This document shows, piece after piece, positions 23,988 to 33,278 of a DNA stretch of 64,000 nt. Where the stretch lies: contig CAJOGI010000001.1 in NCBI GenBank assembly GCA_905234075.1, forward strand, positions 186,001 to 250,000. The letters run 5' to 3'. This DNA comes from an uncultured Synergistales bacterium (GTDB lineage Bacteria; Synergistota; Synergistia; Synergistales; Aminobacteriaceae). The position numbers and the translations under genes are program-made. The notes beneath the pieces were generated by a model that ran no database searches, was not told the origin of the DNA, and saw nothing but the letters and a program-made list of their open reading frames with translations. Each line of letters opens with the position of its first letter. Position 1 is the stretch's first letter.

Positions 23988-24686
23988 ATGGCGGAAGAAC
24001 GACCGGCGGCAGGTGAGCAGGCTCAAACACCGTCTGAACCGATAGTGCGCAAGAAAAAAAAGAAAAAGAAGCTCGGAAAATTAACTTTCTTTTTTTGGCT
24101 GATTTTGTTGGCACTAGGCACGGCAACGGGAATGCACTTGAGCGGAATTTGGGACGGAAGGCCGCTTTTCTGGACAGTCATTCCTAACGTTCCATACGTC
24201 GGAAAACAGCTCTCGGAATTTTTCCAAGTCCCGGAATATTACGCGCTCAGTGTCGGAGAACGCAGAGCGGTTGAGCTTGAGCAGTGGCAGAGGAGGCTTG
24301 ACGCTCAGGAGCGTGCGCTTCAAAGCCGAGATGTCGAGCAGATGACAATCTATGAAAACCGGGAACTCGCTCTCGTTGAGATGTCGCGTGATATAGCAAG
24401 GGGGCAGCGGAGACTGCGGGCACAGCAGGCCGAACAGGCCGCGCACGGGCAAGCCGAAGGAGCTACTGAAGCAGAGCAGGAATTAATGAATCAGGTTGCG
24501 CGTACTTATCAAAATATGTCAGCACGAAATGCCGCCGCAATAGTTGAACAGCTCCGCGACAGTCTGGCAGTCGAGTTGATGATGAAGCTGCCGAACGATG
24601 TCAGAGCTTCTATCATGGGAAAAATAAAGCCTACTAAGGCCGCGAGAATTACGGAATTAATGTCCCGTCCTCAACAGCAAAGATAA
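23988..24686 (+). CDS. MotE-like flagellar coiled-coil protein
   Basis: About 232 residues from the ATG at 23988, which has AAGGGAGG nine bases upstream (a TTG three codons earlier is also open). A Lys-rich N-terminus is followed by one membrane segment (LTFFFWLILLALGTATGM), a long Glu/Arg/Gln-rich coiled coil (95-160), and a C-terminal domain AAAIVEQLRDSLAVELMMKLPNDVRASIMGKIKPTKAARITELM, which resembles the MgtE N-terminal-type domain of MotE/FliG-related proteins. It may chaperone or connect motor parts. It overlaps nothing but follows the transglycosylase gene immediately. Confidence 0.65.
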   Translation: MAEERPAAGEQAQTPSEPIVRKKKKKKKLGKLTFFFWLILLALGTATGMHLSGIWDGRPLFWTVIPNVPYVGKQLSEFFQVPEYYALSVGERRAVELEQWQRRLDAQERALQSRDVEQMTIYENRELALVEMSRDIARGQRRLRAQQAEQAAHGQAEGATEAEQELMNQVARTYQNMSARNAAAIVEQLRDSLAVELMMKLPNDVRASIMGKIKPTKAARITELMSRPQQQR

Positions 24687-24713
24687 AAATAATTTTTACA
24701 GGAGGCATTAATT

Positions 24714-26303
24714 ATGGGTGATTTATTAGCGGTTGACATTCAGACGCAGGCACCGAAGCATACAGCAAATTCAGCAGTAAATAATAATAAAACAGAAAAC
24801 AAATCTGGATTTTTTGACAGCTTAATAACTGAATACACGAACCCGGAAAATCTTCAGACGGCAAATAATGAAAATACTACAGTGTCAACAGCCTTCAAGG
24901 GCATAAATTTATTCTCCGGCTCTGTTATTGACGTGCTTGCGAATATGGACGCGCCGGAATTATTAAATAATTTTCCTGAAGCTGAAGGCACCGAAAATCT
25001 TTTCGCACAGTTGAAAATTTCTTTGTCTGAACTCAAAAATTCACAGCCCGAAGTTTTTTACACTGAAGAAGAAATAAATTTTAATGAAAATATTTCACAG
25101 CTTCTTAACATGACTGAAGAGGAGCTAAACGAAAAATTATCGTTGCTTCCCGAAGAAACTCAGCAGGAAATAAAAAATCTCATTGATGAAATTATTAACT
25201 CCGTCAATAACAATCAAGATATAAAAACGGCTGTCGCAAAATTGGCTCACGTATTGAGTGATAATGAAATTAAATTTGAGCCTGAAAATAAAAATAAAAT
25301 CGAAATAGAAAATGAAAATGATGACGACAGCGAAATAAAATCGGACGAGGGCAAAGAGCTTGACCGTGAAATTGTTAATGCTGCCGGGCTAGCAGGAGTT
25401 CAGGGAGTAAATAATAACAATTCCGAAAATGTCGAGGCCAAGCCGGAAAAAAATTTCTCTCTCAAAAATGACGAGCCTCACTCAAAACAAGTTCAGCATA
25501 CTGTAAATAATGACGCACAGAAAGTTGAAAACAAAGCTGAAAGCGAAAACGTGAACACCGACGCTGAATTTAATAAAATTCTTGAAGAACGCGAAAATTC
25601 TGAGCAAAATAATTTTTCAGATATGAATGACAATGACGAAAACGAAAAACAAAATTTCAGTCAGGCTCGTGAAAATTTTTCGGACAGCCGCAATCAATCA
25701 CGCTCACGCGGCGACACTCGCAGAACTTCAAACGATATTCAACGTACTGATGACGATCGGGGAACGGACTCGAACTCTCACAGAACAGAACGCAGCGATT
25801 TTCAAAATTTTCTTGAGGGTGTATTGAATAGCCGCAGGACTTCGCAGACTTCGACACAGCCGTTAAATCTTCGTGAAAATTTGAATTTCAATCAGAGCGA
25901 AACTTTACGCAACGGCCTTGTTAATGTCGTGAGATTTATACGCGCCGACGGAGTGCAAAGAGCTAACGTTATCGTTGACCCTCCGGCACTCGGCAGAATT
26001 TCCGTAGAGCTTACGTCAAGTTCTTCGGGCGTTGAAGCGTCAATTAAAGTCGCAAGCGAGCAAATCCGACAATTAGTGCAAGACCAGTTGTCCCAGCTCC
26101 GAATGAATTTAGCTGAACAGGGCGTTCAAGTCGCAGAATTTACGGTTGACGTTCAGCAGGACAGCCAACAGAACGGAAGAAACTCTCAGGACGAGAATAA
26201 TAATCAGAACGGACGCGCAGGAATTGTCGCAGGAGCTGAAGAGGACGACACGGAAGAATTTAGAGTTGACCTTGAGGAAGGATTATTATACTGGGTAGCA
26301 TAA
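24714..26303 (+). CDS. fliK: flagellar hook-length control protein FliK
   Basis: A 529-residue protein. Residues 1-390 are low complexity, rich in Asn, Glu, Asp and Ser, as usual for the ruler part of FliK. The C-terminal domain (about 400-490) is conserved: NVIVDPPALGRISVELTSSSSGVEASIKVASEQIRQLVQDQLSQLRMNLAEQGVQVAEFTVDV. It measures hook length and switches export specificity. It is placed before flgD and flgE as expected. Confidence 0.9.
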   Translation: MGDLLAVDIQTQAPKHTANSAVNNNKTENKSGFFDSLITEYTNPENLQTANNENTTVSTAFKGINLFSGSVIDVLANMDAPELLNNFPEAEGTENLFAQLKISLSELKNSQPEVFYTEEEINFNENISQLLNMTEEELNEKLSLLPEETQQEIKNLIDEIINSVNNNQDIKTAVAKLAHVLSDNEIKFEPENKNKIEIENENDDDSEIKSDEGKELDREIVNAAGLAGVQGVNNNNSENVEAKPEKNFSLKNDEPHSKQVQHTVNNDAQKVENKAESENVNTDAEFNKILEERENSEQNNFSDMNDNDENEKQNFSQARENFSDSRNQSRSRGDTRRTSNDIQRTDDDRGTDSNSHRTERSDFQNFLEGVLNSRRTSQTSTQPLNLRENLNFNQSETLRNGLVNVVRFIRADGVQRANVIVDPPALGRISVELTSSSSGVEASIKVASEQIRQLVQDQLSQLRMNLAEQGVQVAEFTVDVQQDSQQNGRNSQDENNNQNGRAGIVAGAEEDDTEEFRVDLEEGLLYWVA

Positions 26304-26306
26304 AAG

Positions 26307-26345
26307 CAGGTAGGAGTTAGGAAGTAGGAGGTAGGAAGTAAAAGA
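26307..26345 (+). repeat. heptamer repeat array between fliK and flgD
   Basis: CAGG, then TAGGAGT, TAGGAAG, TAGGAGG, TAGGAAG and TAAAAG. It is nearly identical in order to the minus-strand array at 36833..36858. It is non-coding here; flgD has its own AGGGAGA site further on. Confidence 0.85.
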
Positions 26346-26384
26346 CTTCGCCCCTTCCTGATAAGATAAAGGGAGAATAAAATA

Positions 26385-26840
26385 ATGCCGGTAACGAATA
26401 CAAATAACTATACAGACTTAACAAATTTAACCGTAACGAATAACACGACAGCTACGACAACAAATTCTACGTCGTCAGCAACTACGGCGACTAATAATGA
26501 ACTTGGCAAGGACGCTTTCTTAAAATTATTAATCGCTGAACTTTCTAATCAGGACCCGCTTAACCCGGTAGAAGACCGCGAATTTATTTCACAGATGGCA
26601 ACCTTCTCAAGCCTTGAACAGATGCAGAACATGAACAAAACTCTTGAGAGCATGTCTGAAGCAAATAAATTCTCCGCCGTAAGTTATATAGGCAAGGCGA
26701 TAGCTTTCACTAATGACGAGGGCAAACAGGTCCCGGCACTGGTCAACGCCGTATGGTTTGAGAAAGGTAAAACAATTCTCGACACAACAGAAGGCGATGT
26801 GCCTCTTGAGAAAGTCGAAGGAATATCCGAAGTAAGTTAA
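26385..26840 (+). CDS. flgD: flagellar hook capping protein FlgD
   Basis: A 151-residue protein. A Thr/Asn-rich start is followed by the FlgD N-terminal domain LGKDAFLKLLIAELSNQDPLNPVEDREFISQMATFSSLEQMQNMNKTLE. The C-terminal Tudor/FnIII-like part is short (VSYIGKAIAFTNDEGKQVPALV), giving a compact FlgD. It caps the growing hook so that FlgE can polymerise. flgE starts about 110 bases later. Confidence 0.93.
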   Translation: MPVTNTNNYTDLTNLTVTNNTTATTTNSTSSATTATNNELGKDAFLKLLIAELSNQDPLNPVEDREFISQMATFSSLEQMQNMNKTLESMSEANKFSAVSYIGKAIAFTNDEGKQVPALVNAVWFEKGKTILDTTEGDVPLEKVEGISEVS

Positions 26841-26948
26841 TAGAATAAAAAAAATTGCTCTCACGGACGAGACATAAGGCAGGAACAGGAAGAACGCCCG
26901 CCGAGAAAAATAAATAACTTGAAAAAAATTCAGAGAGGAAATTAAAAA

Positions 26949-29375
26949 ATGCTAAGATCATTGATGACAGCAGTAACGGGTGTTCGCGCTCATCAGACCA
27001 TGCTCGACGTTACGGGCAATAACATAGCCAACGCAAACACGACGGGATTTAAGAAAGACAATACAATTTTCGCGGATTTAATGTATCAGGCGAACAAATA
27101 CGCTTCAGGTGCAGGCGACACACGCGGAGGAATTAACCCGGCTCAGGTCGGTTTGGGCGTAAGCGTCTCCGCAATCGAAACGATACACACTCAGGGCTCA
27201 GGCTCTTTCACCGGCAACGCTTCAGACATGATGATACAGGGCAAGGGTTTTTTTGTTTATGCTAACGGAAATTCACAGCTCTTCAGCCGTTCGGGCGCGT
27301 TAGTTCTTGACAATAACAGCGACGTTGTTATGTCTGGTCAGGGCTATAAGCTTCAGGGCTACAAAATGGAAGATACTCCGCTTGATGGTTATCAGCAGGC
27401 CGCAGAACTTTCGACAGTAAATATCCCGTTAGGACAAAAAATTGACGCGAAGGCCACAACACGGGTTGACTATCAATGCAACTTGGACAGCAGGAGCAGT
27501 GCTTATCTTTCATACGGGTTTGCCGACCTTCCTTTTAACGTTGTCGCAGGCTGGAAAGGAAATTCAACCGGCACAGCTCAAATCAACATGGACGGAACAA
27601 ATTATGACATGAGCTTCATGACGGATTTTCAGGCTACAACAAATGCCGACACATCGGGCGTAAATTACTTAAATATTACCATTGCCAACGGCGATAACCA
27701 GACACAAGTTACTTTTGATATGGTCAACGTAGATAATACAACGGGGCTTCCGAAATTAGCATTGCCGAAAATTAATTCGACTACACCGGCCGGAGGCGGA
27801 GCGGCAACAATAACAGCTTCTCAGGCTGTAGGCACAAATAATTTCGTAGGCTGGCTCAGTCCTGAAATGACTTTTGTTGATGACCCAACAACGGTTACGG
27901 CAGCCGATCAGGCCGTTCTCGATAAATATATTCCCGTCTATCAGTTCCCCGGACAGGTTCCTCCGACGTATTTTGCGGCTCAGTATGACGACACGACGGG
28001 CTCATTAAAATTCCGCAAAGTAGATTTTACTCCGGCTGATGAAGATGCCCCCGTGCTTGACACTGACGCAACGAATATTAAAGCCAATCCGACGCTGTTC
28101 ACTTACAACATTAAAGACAACATGAAATATACAAACTTCCAGCTCTCCGGCACGGCAACCGTTGAAGACGGCGAAGACCCCGTTAATGTCTCGTATAATT
28201 TCATCGCTGAATTTGATGAACATGTAACGACAGGCGGCACAAATTCAGAGCTTTCTAAAATGTCCTCAAAAATGACGCTCTGGTATTACGGTTTAAGCCA
28301 AGCTGACGGCGTTGACGGAACACCGGCAATGCACAAGTTAGACGCTACGGTTTATTTCAATGCTGACGGAAGTTTTGACAGCGTTGAATGGGCCGACACG
28401 ACAAACGATAACGCGCCTTTAGGCTATCGCATTGTTGACGACGACACTGGAGCGGCAAATTTCAGAGTGAGTGCAGGACAGTCAAGCCAAACAAGCAGCA
28501 AGACAGACACTTTGAATTTTGAACAGGCTCAGAACCTCGACACGCCTGCCGACAAATGGAACACAATGGGCACTGCTTATCAGGGTGGTTATCACGCAAC
28601 TAAATTAACGATTTATGACGACAACGGCAAAAATCACACCCTCGAAGTAACTTTCAAGAAAATCACTGAAAACCGCTGGCGTTGGGAAGCGTTCTTAGTT
28701 GAGAAGAACGACGCGGACGAGGACGTTTTGTCAAATATAATTCCTCAGCCAAGCTCAGGAGAAATTGAATTTGACGGCTCAGGGCGTATCAGCAACGCAG
28801 TAACAAGCGAAAACTCAAGGCGCGGCGACGGCAACGACAGATACCCGAACGCTGAAGTCGAATTAACAATACCGTTCAGCCTCAACGGTCAGCCTAACAG
28901 CGTTGTAACTTTGAACTTTGGCGGGGGCGTAGGGAGCGGCGGATCGGCTCTTGACGGGGTAACCCAGTTTGCTTCAGAGACAACTACAAAGCCCGTTTAT
29001 CAGGACGGCTACACGATGGGAGTTCTTGAAAACTATTCAGTCGCTGAAAACGGAATAATTACAGGCTCATATGACAACGGCGTTAATATTCCGCTTTACC
29101 GCGTGGCCATAGCGACGTTTGCAAACGAGCAGGGACTTGAAAAAGTCGGAAATACAATGTTCCAAGCGACAGTGAACTCAGGCAACGCTAACATTGACGG
29201 CGCAACTACGAACGGCAAAGGGAAAATCATGTCGCAGTACGTTGAGATGTCAAACGTTGATTTAACGGAAGAGTTTACGCATTTAATCATTGCTCAAAGA
29301 GGCTTCCAGGCCAATGCCCGAACGGTTACGGTCAGCGACCAGATACTTGAAGAAGTCGTGAACTTGAAGAGATAA
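26949..29375 (+). CDS. flgE: flagellar hook protein FlgE, long form
   Basis: An 808-residue secreted protein. The N-terminus MLRSLMTAVTGVRAHQTMLDVTGNNIANANTTGFK and the C-terminus MSNVDLTEEFTHLIIAQRGFQANARTVTVSDQILEEVVNLKR are the paired D0 helices of FlgE. The middle (about 180-690) is much longer than the roughly 400 residues of enterobacterial FlgE, so the hook surface should carry large extra domains. A terminator follows, making it the last gene of the operon. Confidence 0.95.
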   Translation: MLRSLMTAVTGVRAHQTMLDVTGNNIANANTTGFKKDNTIFADLMYQANKYASGAGDTRGGINPAQVGLGVSVSAIETIHTQGSGSFTGNASDMMIQGKGFFVYANGNSQLFSRSGALVLDNNSDVVMSGQGYKLQGYKMEDTPLDGYQQAAELSTVNIPLGQKIDAKATTRVDYQCNLDSRSSAYLSYGFADLPFNVVAGWKGNSTGTAQINMDGTNYDMSFMTDFQATTNADTSGVNYLNITIANGDNQTQVTFDMVNVDNTTGLPKLALPKINSTTPAGGGAATITASQAVGTNNFVGWLSPEMTFVDDPTTVTAADQAVLDKYIPVYQFPGQVPPTYFAAQYDDTTGSLKFRKVDFTPADEDAPVLDTDATNIKANPTLFTYNIKDNMKYTNFQLSGTATVEDGEDPVNVSYNFIAEFDEHVTTGGTNSELSKMSSKMTLWYYGLSQADGVDGTPAMHKLDATVYFNADGSFDSVEWADTTNDNAPLGYRIVDDDTGAANFRVSAGQSSQTSSKTDTLNFEQAQNLDTPADKWNTMGTAYQGGYHATKLTIYDDNGKNHTLEVTFKKITENRWRWEAFLVEKNDADEDVLSNIIPQPSSGEIEFDGSGRISNAVTSENSRRGDGNDRYPNAEVELTIPFSLNGQPNSVVTLNFGGGVGSGGSALDGVTQFASETTTKPVYQDGYTMGVLENYSVAENGIITGSYDNGVNIPLYRVAIATFANEQGLEKVGNTMFQATVNSGNANIDGATTNGKGKIMSQYVEMSNVDLTEEFTHLIIAQRGFQANARTVTVSDQILEEVVNLKR

Positions 29376-29377
29376 AA

Positions 29378-29388
29378 GTTAGGAGTTA
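29378..29388 (+). repeat. short heptamer repeat after flgE
   Basis: GTTAGGAGTTA lies just past the flgE stop and before the terminator. It is a minimal member of the TAGGAGT family. Confidence 0.6.
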
Positions 29389-29399
29389 AAAAATAAAAA

Positions 29400-29437
29400 T
29401 CCCCTTTCTGATTTAATTTCAGGGAGGGGAATTTTTT
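29400..29437 (+). terminator. terminator of flagellar operon
   Basis: A 12-bp stem TCCCCTTTCTGA with TCAGGGAGGGGA, including two plus-strand G-U pairs, is followed by TTTTTTT. Confidence 0.88.
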
Positions 29438-29449
29438 TAGCATTTAATT

Positions 29450-31546
29450 TTAATCAGCTTTGCACTTCACGTTATAATTCCACGTGTTCTGATCATAGGG
29501 CTGTCCTGTCGCAACAAGCGAGAGAATGTGATTGCCTCTATTCATGTTTTCGGCTTCAGTTTCGGGACGGTAGGCGTATTGATAATCGGGCTTATCCGTC
29601 AGCTTCACACTGACTTTGAAAGAATACTTGCCCTCGCCTTCTGATTTAATTTCTGCGGCGTAAGGCGTAATGATCGGTGCTTTTTTGCCGGGCTCTAGTG
29701 TTCCTCTGTCAAGGAAGGCATTTACTGTTCCCTTGCCGTCTGCAAAAGCCGCGTCCTTCGTCGTAATTGTGCCGGTGATTGTAACGTTTTTATTTTTGTC
29801 AAAGTCATCGGGCATTTCTAGCTTTGCGCCCTCCGCTAAATTATATTCTTTTCCGTCCGCAATGAGTTTCACTCCGCTGATTTCAATCGCTTCAGTGTTT
29901 AACGTTTCAAGTTTCGCAGGGTCTGAAATAAGGCTTATTTTAACGTTATGAAGCTCAAAATTTTTCACGTTCGATAAACTGATAGCGTTCTCAACTCCAT
30001 AGACTGTAACATCTTTGACTTTAATATTAGTCATCGGTGCGCGTTCGTATGCCTTCCATAAGATAGCATTCTTGGCCTTTACGGGGTCATCAGGTTTTCC
30101 GGCCGTGATGTTCGACATATAAACGCCTTTAAGCTGCGGAGTGTAAGGCCCTAAGTCGCCCTCTTTGTCCTGCGCAGAGCCTAAAGTATACTGCGTCTCG
30201 CCGTACATTAAAGCATTTGAACACTTTGCGACGGTGTTGTCTTTGAAGTAAATATTTTCGATTAAACCGCCTCTGTAGGAATTTGTCTTGAAGCGCAAGA
30301 CCTGCTGTAAATTTAAGCTGTCGAAGTGATTATCATGTGCAAATACGTTGCTGATGCCGCCGGTGCATTCTGAACCGCAGGTAACTCCGCCGTGTCCGTC
30401 AGCAAAAACGCAGTTCCTTATAATAATTTCTCCGCATGACTCCCCGCCGACTTTGCCGCGATTGTAGCCGTCTCTGTTCTTGCCGGATTTAATCGCTATG
30501 CAGTCATCGCCGGTGCTGAATGAACAGTTCTCAATCAGGACATAGTGAGTCGACTCGGGATTTACGCCGTCGTTATTATGCCCATGAGAATCAATTTCAA
30601 GACCGCGCACCCAGACATTTCTGCATCTTAACGGGTGGACTTCCCACATCGGAGAATTAATTATGCGAATGCCCTCAAGTAAAATATTTTCGCAGGCGTA
30701 AGGCTCAACCGTGCACGGCCTTAAAAGCGAGCGAAGCGGCGTTACGTCTTTGGGAGTGTCAATATAAGTTACTTCTTCAATGTTGTCCCAGTTAATGGCC
30801 ATTGTCGGAATTTTATCTGGGGGCGGCGTTACTCCGTCAGTTAATAATCTTCTTTCAACAGGGCAAGCCTTATCGCTCCATTCTTTAACGAGAACGTCAA
30901 CGACTTTTGACTGTTTTTCAAAACCGTTTACGCCGTTCTTCCAGCCCTGCCAGTTAAAAAGATCCGCCTGAGGGTTTAATGTGCCCTTGCCTGTTAAAGC
31001 AATGTTCTTTGCGTGGAAGGCGTGAATAGGAGCGGCATAATTATATGTGTCGTTGCCCTCGAAGCTCGTAAGTACCATAGGATAATATTTGTTTGAAATA
31101 TTCCTCACAAAACGAAGCTCCGTGCCTTCTTCGAGATGAAGATTAACGTTGCTCTTCAGCTCTATCGCTCCGGTGTAATATACGGTCGGATTTTCTCTCG
31201 TTGCTCCTTTTTTTGCCGGGACTATAACTTTTCCGCCGCCTGCCGAGTTCGCATCATTAATAGCGGTCTGTATAGCCTTCGTGTAATCTTTTACTTTCTG
31301 CGTTTTTTTGAGATGTCCTTCTTTGCCGTCGCTCACAAAATATTCTTCCTCCATGTCGGAGACTAAGGCCGAATATTTTTCGGACGTTACGACAAAATTA
31401 ACATCAGGGAACGAAGGCGCGTTAGCCTTGACGGTTTTTTCAATGGAGCTGTAAATTTCATCGTTCCAGTATTCGTCGGAAGCAAAAGCAGCGAGCGAAA
31501 ACACTGCGACAAACAGTACAGCTAAAAATAAAGACAGCTTTCTCAT
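29450..31546 (-). CDS. GH28 polygalacturonase-like exported enzyme
   Basis: A 698-residue protein with a signal peptide (LSLFLAVLFVAVFSLAAFA). From about residue 90 a pectate-lyase-like N-terminal cap (IQTAINDANSAGGGKVIVPAKKG) leads into a right-handed beta-helix with the GH28 catalytic signatures: HGHNNDGVNPEST, CSFSTGDDCIAIKSGKN and GHGGVTCGSE. The last strong block is RFKTNSYRGG. It should hydrolyse polygalacturonate or related pectin oligomers in the periplasm or outside. A C-terminal extension of about 150 residues is a separate beta domain. It stands as a single gene. Confidence 0.88.
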   Translation of the reverse strand: MRKLSLFLAVLFVAVFSLAAFASDEYWNDEIYSSIEKTVKANAPSFPDVNFVVTSEKYSALVSDMEEEYFVSDGKEGHLKKTQKVKDYTKAIQTAINDANSAGGGKVIVPAKKGATRENPTVYYTGAIELKSNVNLHLEEGTELRFVRNISNKYYPMVLTSFEGNDTYNYAAPIHAFHAKNIALTGKGTLNPQADLFNWQGWKNGVNGFEKQSKVVDVLVKEWSDKACPVERRLLTDGVTPPPDKIPTMAINWDNIEEVTYIDTPKDVTPLRSLLRPCTVEPYACENILLEGIRIINSPMWEVHPLRCRNVWVRGLEIDSHGHNNDGVNPESTHYVLIENCSFSTGDDCIAIKSGKNRDGYNRGKVGGESCGEIIIRNCVFADGHGGVTCGSECTGGISNVFAHDNHFDSLNLQQVLRFKTNSYRGGLIENIYFKDNTVAKCSNALMYGETQYTLGSAQDKEGDLGPYTPQLKGVYMSNITAGKPDDPVKAKNAILWKAYERAPMTNIKVKDVTVYGVENAISLSNVKNFELHNVKISLISDPAKLETLNTEAIEISGVKLIADGKEYNLAEGAKLEMPDDFDKNKNVTITGTITTKDAAFADGKGTVNAFLDRGTLEPGKKAPIITPYAAEIKSEGEGKYSFKVSVKLTDKPDYQYAYRPETEAENMNRGNHILSLVATGQPYDQNTWNYNVKCKAD

Positions 31547-31650
31547 AATTTTTTCCTCCTTGGGGAATTTTGGAATTTAGGCAAAATTATAAATGAGCGA
31601 ATTAAAAAAAGATAACGTAAAAATAAGGGGCTGCCCGCCCCCTGTTACTC

Positions 31651-33270
31651 TTATGCCCGTCTTATTACGATTGCCTCGTACGGACGCAGAACGGCTGAAT
31701 TATTTTTCGCTGCGTAGTTTGAAATTAAAATATCTCCGTCAAAAGAAATATTATTAACGCTCTCATCATTGCCGCTGAAATTACAGACCGTGAAAATTTT
31801 TTCAGTGCCGAGCGTCCTTTCGTAGGCAAATATTTTTTCGCTGCCTGTGTCGAGAAATTTTATCCCGCCTTCAGCAATGACTTTATATTTTTTACGAAGC
31901 TCAACGAGTTTTCTGTAATAATTAAGAATTGAATCCGGGTCGCTCTCTTCGGCTTCGACATTAATCCGCGTGTAATTTTCAGGAATGCTGAGCCACGATT
32001 CACCGTCAGAAAAGCCTGCGTTTTTTTCGGCGTTCCATTGCATAGGGGTGCGCCCGTTATCCCTTGCACGCTGTGAAAGAACTTTCAGAGCGTCATCTTT
32101 TGTGCGCCCGTTCTCAAGCATTATTCCGTAGTAATTTATCGCCTCTACGTCTTTATAATCTTCAATGCTTTTGAAGTGAGCATTAGTCATTCCGAGTTCT
32201 TCGCCCTGAAAAATATACGGCGTGCCTCTCAGCATGTGAATGAATGTGCCTAGCATTTTTGCGGACTGCTTCCAGTACTCGCCCTCAGAGCCCAAGCGCG
32301 ACACTATTCGCGGCTGGTCGTGATTGCACCAGAAAACAGCGTTCCAACCGCCGTGAGCCGTCATTTTTTCCTGCCATTCTTTGAAAAGTTCACGCAGCTT
32401 TGTTAAATCGGGAGGCATCAGCGACCATTTATCGCCGTCCTTGTAATCGACTTTTAAGTGATGAAAGCTGAAGCACATTGAAAGCTCATGGCTGTCGGGA
32501 TTTGTGTACTTGATACAATTATCGAGAGTTGTCGAGGCCATTTCGCCTACCGTTACCATATTTTCAATACCTGTATCGGCAACAAGCTCGCGTATGAACT
32601 CGTGAACGTGCCGGCCGTCCTTGCAATATCTATGCGCACTTCCTGAAGGCAGATTAAAATTTTCGGGCTTCGAGATTAAATTCAAAACATCGAATCGAAA
32701 ACCTTTAACGCCTTTATTTTTCCAGAAGCGTATAACATTTTTCAACTCCTCGCGGACTTTTGGGTTTTCCCAGTTCAAATCCGGCTGCTTAGGGTCGAAC
32801 AAATGAAGATACCATTTATCAAGAGCCGGGACGTATTCCCACGCAGGGCCGCCGAAACTGCAGGTCCAGTCCTTATTAATTTCGCTGCCGTCTCTGAAAA
32901 TATAGTAGTCCATGTAGTTTTTATCACCGGCCAGAGCCTTTTTGAACCATTCATGCTCAGATGACGTGTGATTGAAAACCATGTCGAACATAAAGCCGAG
33001 CCCCAGTGCATTGGCTTCAGCTATCATGGCTTCACAGTCCGACATCGTGCCGAACATAGGATTGACGTTTTCATAATCTGAAACATCGTAGCCGTTATCG
33101 ACCATAGGAGAACAAAAGAAAGGCGTTATCCATATGTAATCAACGCCTAATTTCTTTATGTAACCGAGTTTTGAGCGTATGCCGTTCAAATCCCCTATGC
33201 CGTCTCCGTTAGAGTCGCAGAAAGATTTAACGTATATTTGATATACGGTGCTGTTTTGAAAATTTTTCAT
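31651..33270 (-). CDS. treC: trehalose-6-phosphate hydrolase (GH13)
   Basis: A 539-residue alpha-amylase-family enzyme. The nucleophile is D194 in GFRFDVLNLIS, the acid/base E243 in VGEMAST, and the stabiliser D318 in CNHDQPR. MCFSFHHLKVDYKDG is characteristic of TreC/TreA rather than of other alpha-glucosidases. It splits trehalose-6-phosphate into glucose and glucose-6-phosphate in the cytoplasm. It lies eight bases after the PTS gene, so the two form one operon. Confidence 0.88.
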   Translation of the reverse strand: MKNFQNSTVYQIYVKSFCDSNGDGIGDLNGIRSKLGYIKKLGVDYIWITPFFCSPMVDNGYDVSDYENVNPMFGTMSDCEAMIAEANALGLGFMFDMVFNHTSSEHEWFKKALAGDKNYMDYYIFRDGSEINKDWTCSFGGPAWEYVPALDKWYLHLFDPKQPDLNWENPKVREELKNVIRFWKNKGVKGFRFDVLNLISKPENFNLPSGSAHRYCKDGRHVHEFIRELVADTGIENMVTVGEMASTTLDNCIKYTNPDSHELSMCFSFHHLKVDYKDGDKWSLMPPDLTKLRELFKEWQEKMTAHGGWNAVFWCNHDQPRIVSRLGSEGEYWKQSAKMLGTFIHMLRGTPYIFQGEELGMTNAHFKSIEDYKDVEAINYYGIMLENGRTKDDALKVLSQRARDNGRTPMQWNAEKNAGFSDGESWLSIPENYTRINVEAEESDPDSILNYYRKLVELRKKYKVIAEGGIKFLDTGSEKIFAYERTLGTEKIFTVCNFSGNDESVNNISFDGDILISNYAAKNNSAVLRPYEAIVIRRA

Positions 33271-33278
33271 GTTGTGTT

